From contig DATAVA010000028.1 of the NCBI GenBank assembly GCA_036267975.1, positions 1-64,000 of the forward strand: a stretch of 64,000 nucleotides of DNA, in the 5' to 3' direction. The stretch's first letter is position 1, and each line of letters starts with the position of its first letter. Origin of the DNA: DAIDKA01 sp036267975 (GTDB taxonomy: Bacteria; Pseudomonadota; Gammaproteobacteria; Steroidobacterales; Steroidobacteraceae). The notes under the pieces were generated by a model. The model was not told the origin of the DNA. It made no database searches and saw only the letters and a program-made list of their open reading frames with translations. Positions 41,141-50,775 of this stretch are shown in pieces. A program made the translations under genes and the position numbers.

Positions 41141-42415
41141 TCAGATGTCGGCCAGCGGCCCGGTCGAGTCGCTGAACTTTTCAAGCTTCACCCCGGCGCG
41201 CTGCACCATGGTAAGGAGGATATTGGCATGCGGCGTGGAAGCCGGCATGGCCAGGTGCTGGCCGCCCTTGATGCCGCCGCCCTTGCCCAGCAGCAGCTGC
41301 GGAATCGGGTTCTGGTTGTGCAGGTCGCTGTTGGCCATGTTGCTGCCGAACAGGATGATCGAATTGTCCAGAACGTTGCCGCTGCCTTCCTTGATGCCGG
41401 CCAGGCGCTTCGCGAAACGATTGACGCGCTCCGTATGCCAGGCCTGGATGCGCACCAGCCGCTCGAACTTCTCCGGATCCTCGCCGTGATGGGACAGAGG
41501 GTGAAAGGCCTCATCGACGTTGACTTGCGGATAGGTGCGCATGCTGGCTTCCTTGACCATGCGCATGGTCGCGATCCGGGTCTGGCCGGTCTGGAACGCC
41601 AGCGCGATCATCTCGAACTGGATGTCCAGCAGCTCGCCGAAATCATCCGGCGCGCCCAGCGGCGCATTCGGCAGGTTGCCGAGCGAATCGGCCTTGGCCG
41701 ACAGCTTCTGCACGCGCAGTTCGACTTCGCGCACGGCCTGCAGGTAATCGTTCACCAAAGCGCGGTCGGAACCATCCAACGTGCGGCTGAGGCTCTTGCT
41801 GGATTCCTGCACATAGTCGAGCAGGCTGCCCGTGGCCTGCAGCAGACCCTTGCGCTCGGCGTTGGAGTCGCCGGGTCCGAACATGGTCGTGAAGACGTGG
41901 CGGGGATTTCCCTCCAGCGGCAGCCCCTGACCGGGACTGCTGTAATTGACGGCGCCACCGGGTTCACCACACAGTTCCAGCGACGGCAGCGGTGTGTCCT
42001 TGCCCATCTGGCGCGCGGCCACCTGGTCGATGGAAATGCCGGCATCCGGGCCCTCCCGGCGGGCAGTCGGCGCCAGGCAGGTGAGCCAGGTCGCCTCGAC
42101 GATGCCATGCGGGTCGGTACTCTCCGCCGGCTTGTTGCGCAGCTTGGTGACCACCGTAACGTAGTCGCGCATCCCTTCCAGGGGCTTGATGATGCGCGAG
42201 AATTTGAAATCCTTGCCGGTACCATCAGGGGTCCAGAACTTTTCGACCGCGCCATGCGGGAAGTAGACAAAGCCCAGGCGCGGCTTGATCACCGCGGGGG
42301 TGTCGGCCAGAGCCGTGCCGGCCGGAATCATCGCATCCAGCAGCGGCAGGGAGATCACCGCACCGGCGCCCTTCAGGACCGTGCGCCGGGACAGATGCTT
42401 CTTGGTCAGGAACAT
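41141..42415 (-). CDS. DUF1552 domain-containing, Tat-exported protein
   Basis: 424 residues. Twin-arginine signal LSRRTVLKGAGAVISLPLLDA. The DUF1552 body contains PRLGFVYFPHGAVEKFWTP, STDPHGIVEATWLT, 'AARQMGKDTPLPSLELCGEPGG' and near the end DNSIILFGSNMANSDLHNQNPIPQLLLG. It is related to DUF1501/sulfatase-like proteins of planctomycetes and is nearly always paired with DUF1592 cytochromes, as here (15 bases apart). Probably periplasmic; enzymatic role undetermined. Confidence 0.9.
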   Translation of the reverse strand: MFLTKKHLSRRTVLKGAGAVISLPLLDAMIPAGTALADTPAVIKPRLGFVYFPHGAVEKFWTPDGTGKDFKFSRIIKPLEGMRDYVTVVTKLRNKPAESTDPHGIVEATWLTCLAPTARREGPDAGISIDQVAARQMGKDTPLPSLELCGEPGGAVNYSSPGQGLPLEGNPRHVFTTMFGPGDSNAERKGLLQATGSLLDYVQESSKSLSRTLDGSDRALVNDYLQAVREVELRVQKLSAKADSLGNLPNAPLGAPDDFGELLDIQFEMIALAFQTGQTRIATMRMVKEASMRTYPQVNVDEAFHPLSHHGEDPEKFERLVRIQAWHTERVNRFAKRLAGIKEGSGNVLDNSIILFGSNMANSDLHNQNPIPQLLLGKGGGIKGGQHLAMPASTPHANILLTMVQRAGVKLEKFSDSTGPLADI

Positions 42416-42430
42416 GGCTATGCCTCCACT

Positions 42431-44887
42431 TCAATTTGCTCGGGGCGCGGGAGTCAGATTGGACGCCTGCGTGGTCAGCGACGTTGGCAGTGGTGCTGCC
42501 GGCGCGCGTTCGCGGAAGGCATCACTGTTCACGACTCCCAGGACGATGGACTCGAACCGGTCATTGTTGGCCGCGGCCTCGCGCGCGATGGCGCGCACGG
42601 CCGGCATGTCGGAATAGATCATCGGCCGGCCGATCGCATAGGTCATCAGCTTCTCGGTGATCGTCTGGACCAGCTGCTGGCCGCGCGCGGCCAGCGCCTT
42701 GTGCAGGTCCGCCGGGCCGGCCATGGGCGTGCCATCCGGCATCTTGCCCGCCGTGTCGATCAGCGTATGCGTCTGCGGATCGATGGCCCGGAACTCGCCC
42801 ACGGTGTCGAAATTCTCCAATGCGAAGCCCAGCGGGTCCATCACGGAGTGGCAGCCCGAACACGGCGGGTTGCGGCGATGCACTTCCGTCCGTTCGCGCA
42901 CGGTGGTGGGTTTGTTGGCGACGAATGCGGTGAGGGTCGGCACGTTCGGTGGCGGCGGGGTCTGCGGCGTGCCCAGGATACGCTCCATGATCCAGGCGCC
43001 GCGCAGCACCGGCGCAGTGCGATCAGGATTGGCCGTCGTCATGAGCACCGCGCCCTTACCCAGCAGACCGAAGCGATTCGGATCCGTCAGCGTGACGCGG
43101 CGGAACTCACCGCCCTTCACGTTCTGAATGCCATAGAGCAGCGCGAGTTCCTCGTTGAGGTAGGTATGGTCGGCGGTGAGCAAATCCACCACGCTGCGAT
43201 CCGAGCGGAAAATGCTGTCGATGAACAGCTGCAGTTCCTTGCGGAACAGCGGCCGGGGGTCGTACTGGCCGCTGGCATAACTGAACTGCGCGCGCGCCGG
43301 GGAAATGGTGTCCATCTTCGCAATGTTGAGCCATTGGAAGGCGAAATCGTTGGTGAGTGAGACCGCACGCGGGTCGGCGAGCATGCGCCGCACCTGGGCC
43401 TTGAGCACCTCGGGATTCGAGAGCTGGTTCTTGGCTGCCAGATCCAGCAGTTCCTGATCAGGCAGGCTGCTCCACATGAAGAATGACATCCGCGAGGCGA
43501 GCTCGAAATCATTCAAGGTGCGCACGTGATCGCTCGCGGCTTCCACGCGATACAGGAAGTTCGGACTGGCGAGGACTGCGGACAGGGCACCGCGAATGCC
43601 GGTTTCAAAGGTTCCCGCCTGGCGGCCCTTCTCGTAGAAGGCCAGCAGCGGCTGCATGTCATCGTCCGTCAGCGGGCGGCGGAATGCGTGCTCGGCAAGG
43701 TTCGCAATGATTTTCTGCGCGCAGGGCTTTTCCTCGGCTTGGCTTGCCGGCGTGCAGATGAAGATCTTCGCGCGGCTCGGCGTCTCGCTCATGCCGGTGA
43801 TCTTGATGGGCCCCTTGATCTGCAGGGCATGCACGGCATTCACGCGCTGTTGGCCGCCATCCAGAGTATTCGGCCGCACGCGCTCGTCGCTCTCGGCGTA
43901 GCTGCGCCGCAGGAAAGTGACCGCCAGTTTGTGCTGGCCCGCAGTGGCATGAAAGCGGATATCGCGCAGGCGGCTGTTGACGTGATACACGCCCGCATCC
44001 AGGTTCTGGTCGATGTCCTTGTAATCGTTCTCGCCGCCGACGTTGACGCGATGAATTTCCTTGCCGTCCAGCAGCACGATCACCGTGCTCACGAACTCCA
44101 GTTTCGGCACTTCGCGCGCCATCGCCATATCGCCGATGGTGAGAGAATATTCACCGTCAGCCGCGAACCAGTGCTCCGCGACCATTCCGCCGCGGGTGCC
44201 GAAGGGCATGCCATCCTCGTACTTCTCCTGGTCCCCCGTGCCCACGCCGGGGCGCGGATTCAGGGAAATGATCATGTTGGCGATGTTGCCGTACGTGGTG
44301 TCAATCGGCGCGGCCTTCGGGTCGCCGACGGCCTCCATGGCGAGCGCCCGCGCCGCAGCCACCGACTGATCCAGGAAGTTCGGCGTCACCCGCAGCAGAT
44401 CAGCATCGGTATCGAAGCCGTCCTTGAGCGGATCCTCCGGCAGCCATGCCGCCGGATCCACATCCAGGCCGATCAGATCGTGGACGGCATTGGCATATTC
44501 GCGGCGGTTCAGGCGACGCAGCGGCACGCGGCCCGGATCAGGATGAGGGCTCGCAGCATCCAAAGTCGTCTCAAGATAGGAGATGAGGCTGCTGCGGGCA
44601 GCGGCGTCGGGCTTCTTGTGCCCCGGCGGGGGCATCATGCCGCCACGCAATTTGCGCACGGCCTGTTCCCAAATCTTGGCATCGGCGGGGACGGCATCAT
44701 CGGCCATCGTGTCAAAGGCCACACCGCCGGCCCAGTCCTCGGTGTTGTGGCATTCGAAACAGAACGTCTGGACCGTTTTCCAGTTGGCGTGGGAGGCATC
44801 TGCGGGCGGGGCGGGCGCGTTGGCGGCCATCGCAGCCCCCCAGGAGATGCCGCAGGCTGCGATGAGGGTGGTCATTGAACGGCGCAT
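42431..44887 (-). CDS. DUF1592-family c-type cytochrome protein (planctomycete-type PSD modules)
   Basis: 818 residues from the ATG at 44887, which begins a signal peptide (MTTLIAACGISWGAAMAANA); the frame is open further upstream but without signal features. A haem site CFECH lies near residue 43-47. Domains in order are DUF1587 (RRLNRREYANAVHDLIGLD), a ligand-binding-like module with FVSTVIVLLDGKEI, DUF1595 (AFRRPLTDDD), DUF1592 (SRMSFFMWSSLPDQELLDLA), DUF1588 (a second haem site CSGCH in RRNPPCSGCHSVMDPLGFALENFD) and DUF1585 (KLMTYAIGRP). A periplasmic redox protein of unknown substrate that leads a five-gene operon. Confidence 0.92.
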   Translation of the reverse strand: MRRSMTTLIAACGISWGAAMAANAPAPPADASHANWKTVQTFCFECHNTEDWAGGVAFDTMADDAVPADAKIWEQAVRKLRGGMMPPPGHKKPDAAARSSLISYLETTLDAASPHPDPGRVPLRRLNRREYANAVHDLIGLDVDPAAWLPEDPLKDGFDTDADLLRVTPNFLDQSVAAARALAMEAVGDPKAAPIDTTYGNIANMIISLNPRPGVGTGDQEKYEDGMPFGTRGGMVAEHWFAADGEYSLTIGDMAMAREVPKLEFVSTVIVLLDGKEIHRVNVGGENDYKDIDQNLDAGVYHVNSRLRDIRFHATAGQHKLAVTFLRRSYAESDERVRPNTLDGGQQRVNAVHALQIKGPIKITGMSETPSRAKIFICTPASQAEEKPCAQKIIANLAEHAFRRPLTDDDMQPLLAFYEKGRQAGTFETGIRGALSAVLASPNFLYRVEAASDHVRTLNDFELASRMSFFMWSSLPDQELLDLAAKNQLSNPEVLKAQVRRMLADPRAVSLTNDFAFQWLNIAKMDTISPARAQFSYASGQYDPRPLFRKELQLFIDSIFRSDRSVVDLLTADHTYLNEELALLYGIQNVKGGEFRRVTLTDPNRFGLLGKGAVLMTTANPDRTAPVLRGAWIMERILGTPQTPPPPNVPTLTAFVANKPTTVRERTEVHRRNPPCSGCHSVMDPLGFALENFDTVGEFRAIDPQTHTLIDTAGKMPDGTPMAGPADLHKALAARGQQLVQTITEKLMTYAIGRPMIYSDMPAVRAIAREAAANNDRFESIVLGVVNSDAFRERAPAAPLPTSLTTQASNLTPAPRAN

Positions 44888-45230
44888 TGAAAACACTCGC
44901 AAACTCCCTGGACACGGCCGCCTGAAACGGATATCGCCGAGTCTGCCAGTAGTATATCCAGCTATTTTTAACGTGCTGCCAAGAGTCACGAACTGCGGCC
45001 GCGCGTCACGAACGGCACCGCGCCGCATTTGAAGTCCAGCACGGCTGAATTATACCTAACGCGGCTGCCACTCTACCGTGCCGCTTAAGCTGGTTGATTT
45101 GACAACCTGGCCATCAGCCCGCCACGGACAAGCACATGATTCTAATTATGAAACCAGCCTTTCCGCAGATCGCGCACCCCAGCACTGCTAAAATCCCGCG
45201 CCGACCCGCTGCGCACCCAAAAGAAATACC
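44888..45230. promoter_or_regulatory. 343-bp divergent regulatory region between the DUF1592 operon and mutS
   Basis: No gene is visible. On the minus strand a perfect TATAAT (45054-45049) could be the -10 element of the DUF1592 operon, giving a leader of about 155 bases; no good -35 accompanies it. On the plus strand a TTGACA (45099-45104) points to mutS but lacks a matching -10. Both assignments are tentative. Confidence 0.35.
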
Positions 45231-47819
45231 TTGAATAACAGCCAGTTAGAGCATACCCCAGTCATGCAGCAATACCTGCGCCTGAAGGCGCAGTACCCCG
45301 ATGCGCTGCTGTTCTACCGGATGGGGGACTTCTACGAGTTGTTCTTCGAGGACGCGCGTCGCGCTGCGGCGCTGCTCGACATTACCCTGACCGCGCGTGG
45401 CCAGTCGGCCGGACAGCCCATCCCCATGGCCGGAGTGCCGGCCCATGCCGCCGAAGGCTACCTCGCGCGGCTGGTGCGCAAGGGCGAAAGCGTCGCGGTC
45501 TGCGAACAGATGGGCGATCCGGCGAAGGCCAAGGGACCGGTGGACAGGCAGGTGGTGCGGGTCATTACACCCGGAACGGTCACCGATGCCGCGTTGCTCG
45601 ATGAGCGGCGCGAGACCTTGCTCGCCGCCGTGATCCAGGAGGGTGAGAACTTCGGCCTGGCGTGGCTGGATCTGGCCGCCGGGCGCTTCACGCTACTGGA
45701 ATCCTCTGGCACGCAAGCCCTCGCCGGCGAATTGGAGCGGCTGCGACCTGCGGAACTGCTGGTCAGCGAGAACGCGGCGCGCGAGGCGGTGGAGCGTCCC
45801 GGCACGGCGCTGCGCGCCCGGCCGCCCTGGCACTTCGAAGCCCAGACCTGCGCCCGCGCCCTCAATCAGCAGCTGGGCACCCGCGACCTGCAGGGGTTCG
45901 GGCTCGAGGCAAATGCGCTCGCCATCTGCGCCGCCGGCGCGTTGCTGCAGTATGTCGGTGAGACGCAGAAGGCCGCGGTGCCCCATATCCGCACCCTCAA
46001 TGTGGAGCACCGTGGCGATGCGTTGATGCTCGATGCCGCGACGCGTCGCAACCTGGAATTGGATACCAGTCTGTCGGGCAACGCGGAAGCCACGCTCTTC
46101 GCGCTCATCGATCGGTGCGTCACAGCCATGGGCTCACGGCAACTGCGCCGCTGGTTGAATCGCACGCTCACCGATCACGGCCAATTGCGCCAGCGCTACC
46201 AGGCGGTCGCCGCGCTGATCGATCAGCGCCGCTTCGAATCCCTGCGCGACCCCCTCGCCGGCATCGGTGATGTGGAGCGCATCCTGTCGCGGGTCGCGTT
46301 GCGCTCGGCACGACCGCGGGATCTGGCGCAATTGCGCACGGCCGTCGCGTTGCTTCCGGAACTGGCGGCCGCTGCCGCGGCTCCCGCTGCCGACTCACCG
46401 CTGCTCGGTTCGCTTCTGGCGAGCACCGGGCAGCACGCTGATATCCACACCATGCTGGCGCTTGCCATCGCCTCCGACCCCCCGGCGCTGCTGCGTGAAG
46501 GCGATGTCATTGCCCCCGGCTTCGATGCGGAACTGGATGAGCTGCGGCACATCGCCACGAATACGGACGCCTTCCTGCTCGAACTGGAACAGCGTGAACG
46601 CGAACGTGCCGGCATCCCGGGCCTGAAACTGGGGTTCAACCGGGTGCAGGGCTTCTTCATCGAGGTGTCACGCAAGGATGCGCAGCGCGTCCCCACTGAC
46701 TACGTTCGCCGCCAGACCGTGAAATCCGCCGAGCGCTTCATCACGACCGAATTGAAGGGCTTCGAAGACAAGGTACTGAGTGCCCGCGAACGCGCGCTCG
46801 CGCGCGAGCGCGAACTCTTCGATGCAGTGCTCACCCGGCTGATCGCGCAGCTCGGTGCGCTGCAGGCCACGGCCGCCGCGGTGTCGGAACTGGACGCCTT
46901 GGGAAGCCTCGCCGAACGTGCCTGCTCGCTGCAGTGGATCCAGCCGCAGCTCGTGAGCGAGCCGCGCTTGCATATCGAAGCCGGCCGGCACCCGGTGGTC
47001 GAGAAATTCCTGGGAAGTGGCACTTTCGTACCCAACGACCTGGACCTGGATGAGCGCCGGCGCATGCTGGTCATCACCGGCCCGAACATGGGGGGCAAAT
47101 CCACATACATGCGCCAGACGGCGCTGATCGCGGTGCTCGCTCACATGGGCAGCTTCGTCCCCGCGGACCTCGCGATCATCGGCCCACTGGATCGGATCTT
47201 CACGCGCATCGGCGCGGCCGATGACCTCGCAGGCGGGCGTTCGACCTTCATGGTCGAAATGACCGAGGCGGCGAACATTCTCAACAACGCAACGGCGCGC
47301 AGCCTGATCCTGATGGACGAGATCGGCCGCGGCACCAGCACCTTCGACGGCCTGTCGCTGGCGTGGGCCATCGCGCGCCATATCGCGACCAAAACCCGCG
47401 CCATGACCCTGTTCGCGACGCATTACTTTGAATTGACGACGCTGGCAACGGAGCTGGAGGCCTGCGTGAACGTGCACCTGGATGCCACCGAGCACGCCGA
47501 TGGCATTATTTTCCTGCACGCGGTCAAGGACGGACCGGCTGATCGCAGCTACGGACTGCAGGTCGCGCAATTGGCCGGTGTGCCACGCGAGGTCATCGCG
47601 CGGGCGCGGCAGTTTCTGCTGGGACTGGAAAATCAGCGCGACCGCGCGCGTCCACTCAGCCCGCAGGCTGAACTGCCGCTGCTGGACCCGCCACCGGCCC
47701 CCGCGGATGAGGCGGCGCTGGCGCTGCGCGCCGCACTCGCGCAGATCAATCCCGATGAATTGTCGCCGAAGGCGGCACTCGAGGCGCTGTACCGGTTGCG
47801 CGCGTTGTTGAAGAACTGA
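45231..47819 (+). CDS. mutS: DNA mismatch repair protein MutS
   Basis: 862 residues. TTG start at 45231, chosen because the preceding HTPVMQQYLRLKAQYPDALLFYRMGDFYELF block needs residues before the first ATG (45264). Domain I has the mismatch-binding Phe-Tyr-Glu (GDFYELF). Connector, lever and clamp domains follow. The ATPase has Walker A GPNMGGKST (about 620), Walker B LILMDEIGRGTSTFDG and ATHYFELTTL. Recognises mismatches with MutL. Convergent with aspS, six bases apart. Confidence 0.97.
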   Translation: MNNSQLEHTPVMQQYLRLKAQYPDALLFYRMGDFYELFFEDARRAAALLDITLTARGQSAGQPIPMAGVPAHAAEGYLARLVRKGESVAVCEQMGDPAKAKGPVDRQVVRVITPGTVTDAALLDERRETLLAAVIQEGENFGLAWLDLAAGRFTLLESSGTQALAGELERLRPAELLVSENAAREAVERPGTALRARPPWHFEAQTCARALNQQLGTRDLQGFGLEANALAICAAGALLQYVGETQKAAVPHIRTLNVEHRGDALMLDAATRRNLELDTSLSGNAEATLFALIDRCVTAMGSRQLRRWLNRTLTDHGQLRQRYQAVAALIDQRRFESLRDPLAGIGDVERILSRVALRSARPRDLAQLRTAVALLPELAAAAAAPAADSPLLGSLLASTGQHADIHTMLALAIASDPPALLREGDVIAPGFDAELDELRHIATNTDAFLLELEQRERERAGIPGLKLGFNRVQGFFIEVSRKDAQRVPTDYVRRQTVKSAERFITTELKGFEDKVLSARERALARERELFDAVLTRLIAQLGALQATAAAVSELDALGSLAERACSLQWIQPQLVSEPRLHIEAGRHPVVEKFLGSGTFVPNDLDLDERRRMLVITGPNMGGKSTYMRQTALIAVLAHMGSFVPADLAIIGPLDRIFTRIGAADDLAGGRSTFMVEMTEAANILNNATARSLILMDEIGRGTSTFDGLSLAWAIARHIATKTRAMTLFATHYFELTTLATELEACVNVHLDATEHADGIIFLHAVKDGPADRSYGLQVAQLAGVPREVIARARQFLLGLENQRDRARPLSPQAELPLLDPPPAPADEAALALRAALAQINPDELSPKAALEALYRLRALLKN

Positions 47820-47825
47820 CGCGCG

Positions 47826-49601
47826 CTACGCGCTCGGTGGCGGTGTGCGCACGCGGATATGCAGCTCGCGCAGCTGTTGTTCGCTGACCTCGGAAGGCGC
47901 ATCCGTCATCTGATCCGCCGCGGTCTGGGTCTTGGGGAAGGCAATCACGTCGCGAATGCTGTCGGCACCGGCCATCAGCATCGCCAGGCGGTCGAGACCG
48001 AAGGCGATACCACCATGTGGCGGCGCGCCGAACTTCAGCGCATCCAGCAGGAAGCCGAACTTCTGCTGCGCGGCCTCGGCGTCGATCCCGAGCAGCGCAA
48101 ACACCGCCGACTGCAGCTCCTGGCGATGGATTCGTACCGAGCCGCCGCCGATCTCGGAGCCATTCAATACCATGTCGTAGGCCTTCGCGAGCGCGGTACC
48201 CGGATCGGCAGCCAGTGCGACCGGGTCATCAATCAGGGGCGAGGTGAACGGATGGTGCATGGCCACCCAGCGTTTCGCATCGGCATCCCATTCAAACATC
48301 GGGAAGTCGACCACCCACAGCGGACGCCAGCCCGGCTCGACCAGCTTCAGGTCCTGCCCGACCTTCAGGCGCAGCGCCCCGATTGAATCATTGACCACCT
48401 TGGCGCTATCGGCGCCAAAGAAGATGAGGTCATTGTCAGCAGCGCCGGTACGCGCCAGGATGCCCGCCACGGCCGCATCGCTCAGGAACTTGATGATGGG
48501 TGACTGCAGTCCGTCACGGCCCTTCGCGATTTCGTTGACCTTCACGTACGCCAGGCCCTTGGCGCCATAGCGCGCCACGAAGCTGGTGTAGTCATCGATT
48601 TCCTTGCGCGTCAGCGCATTCCCGCCGGGCACGCGCAATGCCGCGACACGGCCGGCGGGATCATTCGCGGGGCCTGCGAACACCTTGAAGCTGCAGTCCT
48701 TGACCAGGTCCGCGACGTCCACCAGTTCCAGCGCAATCCGCAGGTCCGGCTTGTCGGAGGCGTAACGGCGCAGCGCCTCCGCGTAGGTCATGCGCGGTAT
48801 CGGGTCGGGCAGTGCGATCTGCATCACCTCGGTGAACAGATGGCGCAGCAGGCCTTCCATCGAGACCATGATGTCGTCCTGCGTGAGGAACGATGTCTCG
48901 ATGTCCAGCTGCGTGAATTCGGGCTGCCGGTCGGCGCGCAGGTCCTCATCGCGGAAGCAGCGCACGATCTGGTAATAGCGGTCGAAGCCCGCGACCATCA
49001 GCAATTGTTTGAAGATCTGCGGCGACTGCGGCAGCGCGAAGAACTTGCCCGCGTGTGTCCGGCTGGGCACGAGATAGTCACGCGCACCCTCGGGTGTGGA
49101 CTTGCCCAGCACGGGGGTCTCAAGGTCGATATAGCCGTTGCCGTCCAGGTAGCTGCGCATGGCGCGCGTGATGTGATGCCGCTGGCGCAGGCGCCGGGTC
49201 ATCACTTCGCGTCGCAGATCCAGGTAGCGGTACTTGAGACGCACTTCCTCGCTGACGTGCTCATCCAGCTGGAAGGGCAGCGGCTCGGAGCGGTTCAGCA
49301 CCGTGAGCTCTCGCGCCAGCAGTTCGACCTGACCGGACTTGAGATTGGCATTGACGGTTCCGGCCGGGCGGGAGCGCACCTCGCCCCTCACCTGGATGAC
49401 AAATTCACCACGCAGGCGCTCGGCGTCGCCGAAGACATCCTTGGAATCCGGATCAAAGACCACCTGCAGCAGGCCTTCGCGGTCACGCAGATCAACGAAA
49501 ATCACCCCACCGTGATCGCGGCGCCGATGGACCCAGCCGGCGACGGTCACCTGCTGGGAGGTGAGCTTTTCGTCAACATTTCCGCAGTAATGAGTGCGCA
49601 T
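47826..49601 (-). CDS. aspS: aspartyl-tRNA synthetase (bacterial type)
   Basis: 591 residues from the ATG at 49601 (MRTHYCGNVDEKLTSQQVTVAGWVHRRRDHGGVIFVDLRD), the usual family start; codons upstream are not conserved. N-terminal OB-fold anticodon-binding domain, then class II motif 2 (IVRCFRDEDLRADRQPEFTQLD). The bacterial GAD insertion (about 290-415) follows, and motif 3 (GGIAFGLDRLAMLMAG) is near the end. Charges tRNA-Asp, possibly also tRNA-Asn. Third gene of an fmdB-DUF502-aspS operon. Confidence 0.97.
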   Translation of the reverse strand: MRTHYCGNVDEKLTSQQVTVAGWVHRRRDHGGVIFVDLRDREGLLQVVFDPDSKDVFGDAERLRGEFVIQVRGEVRSRPAGTVNANLKSGQVELLARELTVLNRSEPLPFQLDEHVSEEVRLKYRYLDLRREVMTRRLRQRHHITRAMRSYLDGNGYIDLETPVLGKSTPEGARDYLVPSRTHAGKFFALPQSPQIFKQLLMVAGFDRYYQIVRCFRDEDLRADRQPEFTQLDIETSFLTQDDIMVSMEGLLRHLFTEVMQIALPDPIPRMTYAEALRRYASDKPDLRIALELVDVADLVKDCSFKVFAGPANDPAGRVAALRVPGGNALTRKEIDDYTSFVARYGAKGLAYVKVNEIAKGRDGLQSPIIKFLSDAAVAGILARTGAADNDLIFFGADSAKVVNDSIGALRLKVGQDLKLVEPGWRPLWVVDFPMFEWDADAKRWVAMHHPFTSPLIDDPVALAADPGTALAKAYDMVLNGSEIGGGSVRIHRQELQSAVFALLGIDAEAAQQKFGFLLDALKFGAPPHGGIAFGLDRLAMLMAGADSIRDVIAFPKTQTAADQMTDAPSEVSEQQLRELHIRVRTPPPSA

Positions 49602-49614
49602 AGGGCGGCGGATG

Positions 49615-50277
49615 TTACGGACCGACCGGCAAATGAGCAACCGGCGGGTCGGGCAGAACGACACCGCAGGTGACAATCATCTTCATGGCCGCGTCCACGG
49701 ACATTTCCAGCTCGATCAACTGGGTTTGCGGCACCAGAATGATGAAGCCGGAAGTCGGATTGGGCGCGGTGGAGATAAAGACGCACCTGACGTGCTGGCC
49801 GGTGCGCCTGCTGACCTCGGCCACGTCCTCAGCGGTCACAAAACCGATGCTCCAGATTCCCGGTCGCGGATATTCCACCGCCACGACCTGCCGGAAGGAA
49901 TTGCTGGACGACAGCACGCTCTCAGTAAAGCTCTTCACCCCACCATAGACCGAGCGCACCAGCGGAATGCGCTGCATCAGCTCCTCCCAGTAGCCGACCA
50001 GCTGGCGACCGATGAGGTTGGTGACGAGCAGCCCCGTCAGCAGCACCACGATGAACGCAAATACCACGCCCAGACCCGGCAGGTTGAACCCCAGCAGGGT
50101 TTGCGGCTGGTAGCGGGTAGGCAGCAGCACCAGGGTGCGATCCATCAGCGTCACGAAGAAGCTGATGACCCAGACGGTCGCGATGATCGGCAGCCACACC
50201 AGCACGCCTGCCACCAGCAGCCGGCGCAGACTCACGGGGCGCTTGCCGGTCTTTACGGCGCGCGGCTCATCGGCCAC
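49615..50277 (-). CDS. DUF502 family inner-membrane protein
   Basis: 220 residues from a GTG at 50277; the frame stays open upstream but only as the out-of-frame shadow of the fmdB tail. Two membrane helices (LLVAGVLVWLPIIATVWVISFFV and LGVVFAFIVVLLTGLLVTNLIG) are followed by the DUF502 pattern IPLVRSVYGGVKSFTESVL, VAVEYPRPGIWSIGFVT and FISTAPNPTSGFIILVP. Function unknown; the gene is typically between a zinc-ribbon protein and aspS in gammaproteobacteria. It starts within the end of the fmdB gene (11-base overlap). Confidence 0.88.
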   Translation of the reverse strand: MADEPRAVKTGKRPVSLRRLLVAGVLVWLPIIATVWVISFFVTLMDRTLVLLPTRYQPQTLLGFNLPGLGVVFAFIVVLLTGLLVTNLIGRQLVGYWEELMQRIPLVRSVYGGVKSFTESVLSSSNSFRQVVAVEYPRPGIWSIGFVTAEDVAEVSRRTGQHVRCVFISTAPNPTSGFIILVPQTQLIELEMSVDAAMKMIVTCGVVLPDPPVAHLPVGP

Positions 50278-50758
50278 GACGTTCGCTGGCCTTGGCTTTG
50301 GCTTTGACCTTCGGGGCAGGCTTGCGCGCCGCCGCCTTCGCCACCGGGCGGGCCGCTGACCTGCCGGGTTTCGAGGCGGTCGACTTGCTGGCCGAGCGGC
50401 GCGCAGTGCCGCCCGCGCCGGAGTCGCTGGAGCCGGCTTTTTCGGCCGGCTTGGACTCCGATTTGCTGTCAACAGCCTTGACCTCGCCGCCTTTCGCATC
50501 CGGCGGGGGCGTTTCGCGTGGCTTGGCGTCCGCGCCTTCGTTGCCGTCACCCGCGAGGTTGCGCTTGGATTCCTTGTCGGACTTGAAATCGGTCTCGTAC
50601 CAGCCGCCACCCTTGAGACGGAAAACCGGCGCCGAGATCAGCTTCTGGAGGGTGCTCTTGCCGCAGGACGGACATTTCCTCAGTGGCACGTCACTGATCT
50701 TCTGCATGACCTCGGTGTAGAACTTGCAGCTGGCGCACTCGTATTCGTAGAAGGGCAT
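50267..50758 (-). CDS. FmdB-type zinc-ribbon protein with long Lys/Ala-rich tail
   Basis: 163 residues. The FmdB/CxxC ribbon occupies 1-52: MPFYEYECASCK with CASC at 8-11 and CPSC at 29-32, then the KLISAPVF segment. The remaining 110 residues are low-complexity: acidic/polar to about 115, then Lys/Ala/Arg/Pro-rich (RPVAKAAARKPAPKVKAKAKA), like histone H1-type or AlgP-type tails. FmdB proteins are small putative regulators; the basic tail suggests nucleic-acid contact. First gene of the operon with DUF502 and aspS. Confidence 0.9.
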   Translation of the reverse strand: MPFYEYECASCKFYTEVMQKISDVPLRKCPSCGKSTLQKLISAPVFRLKGGGWYETDFKSDKESKRNLAGDGNEGADAKPRETPPPDAKGGEVKAVDSKSESKPAEKAGSSDSGAGGTARRSASKSTASKPGRSAARPVAKAAARKPAPKVKAKAKASERRGR

Positions 50759-50775
50759 GGAGCTGAGTATACAGG

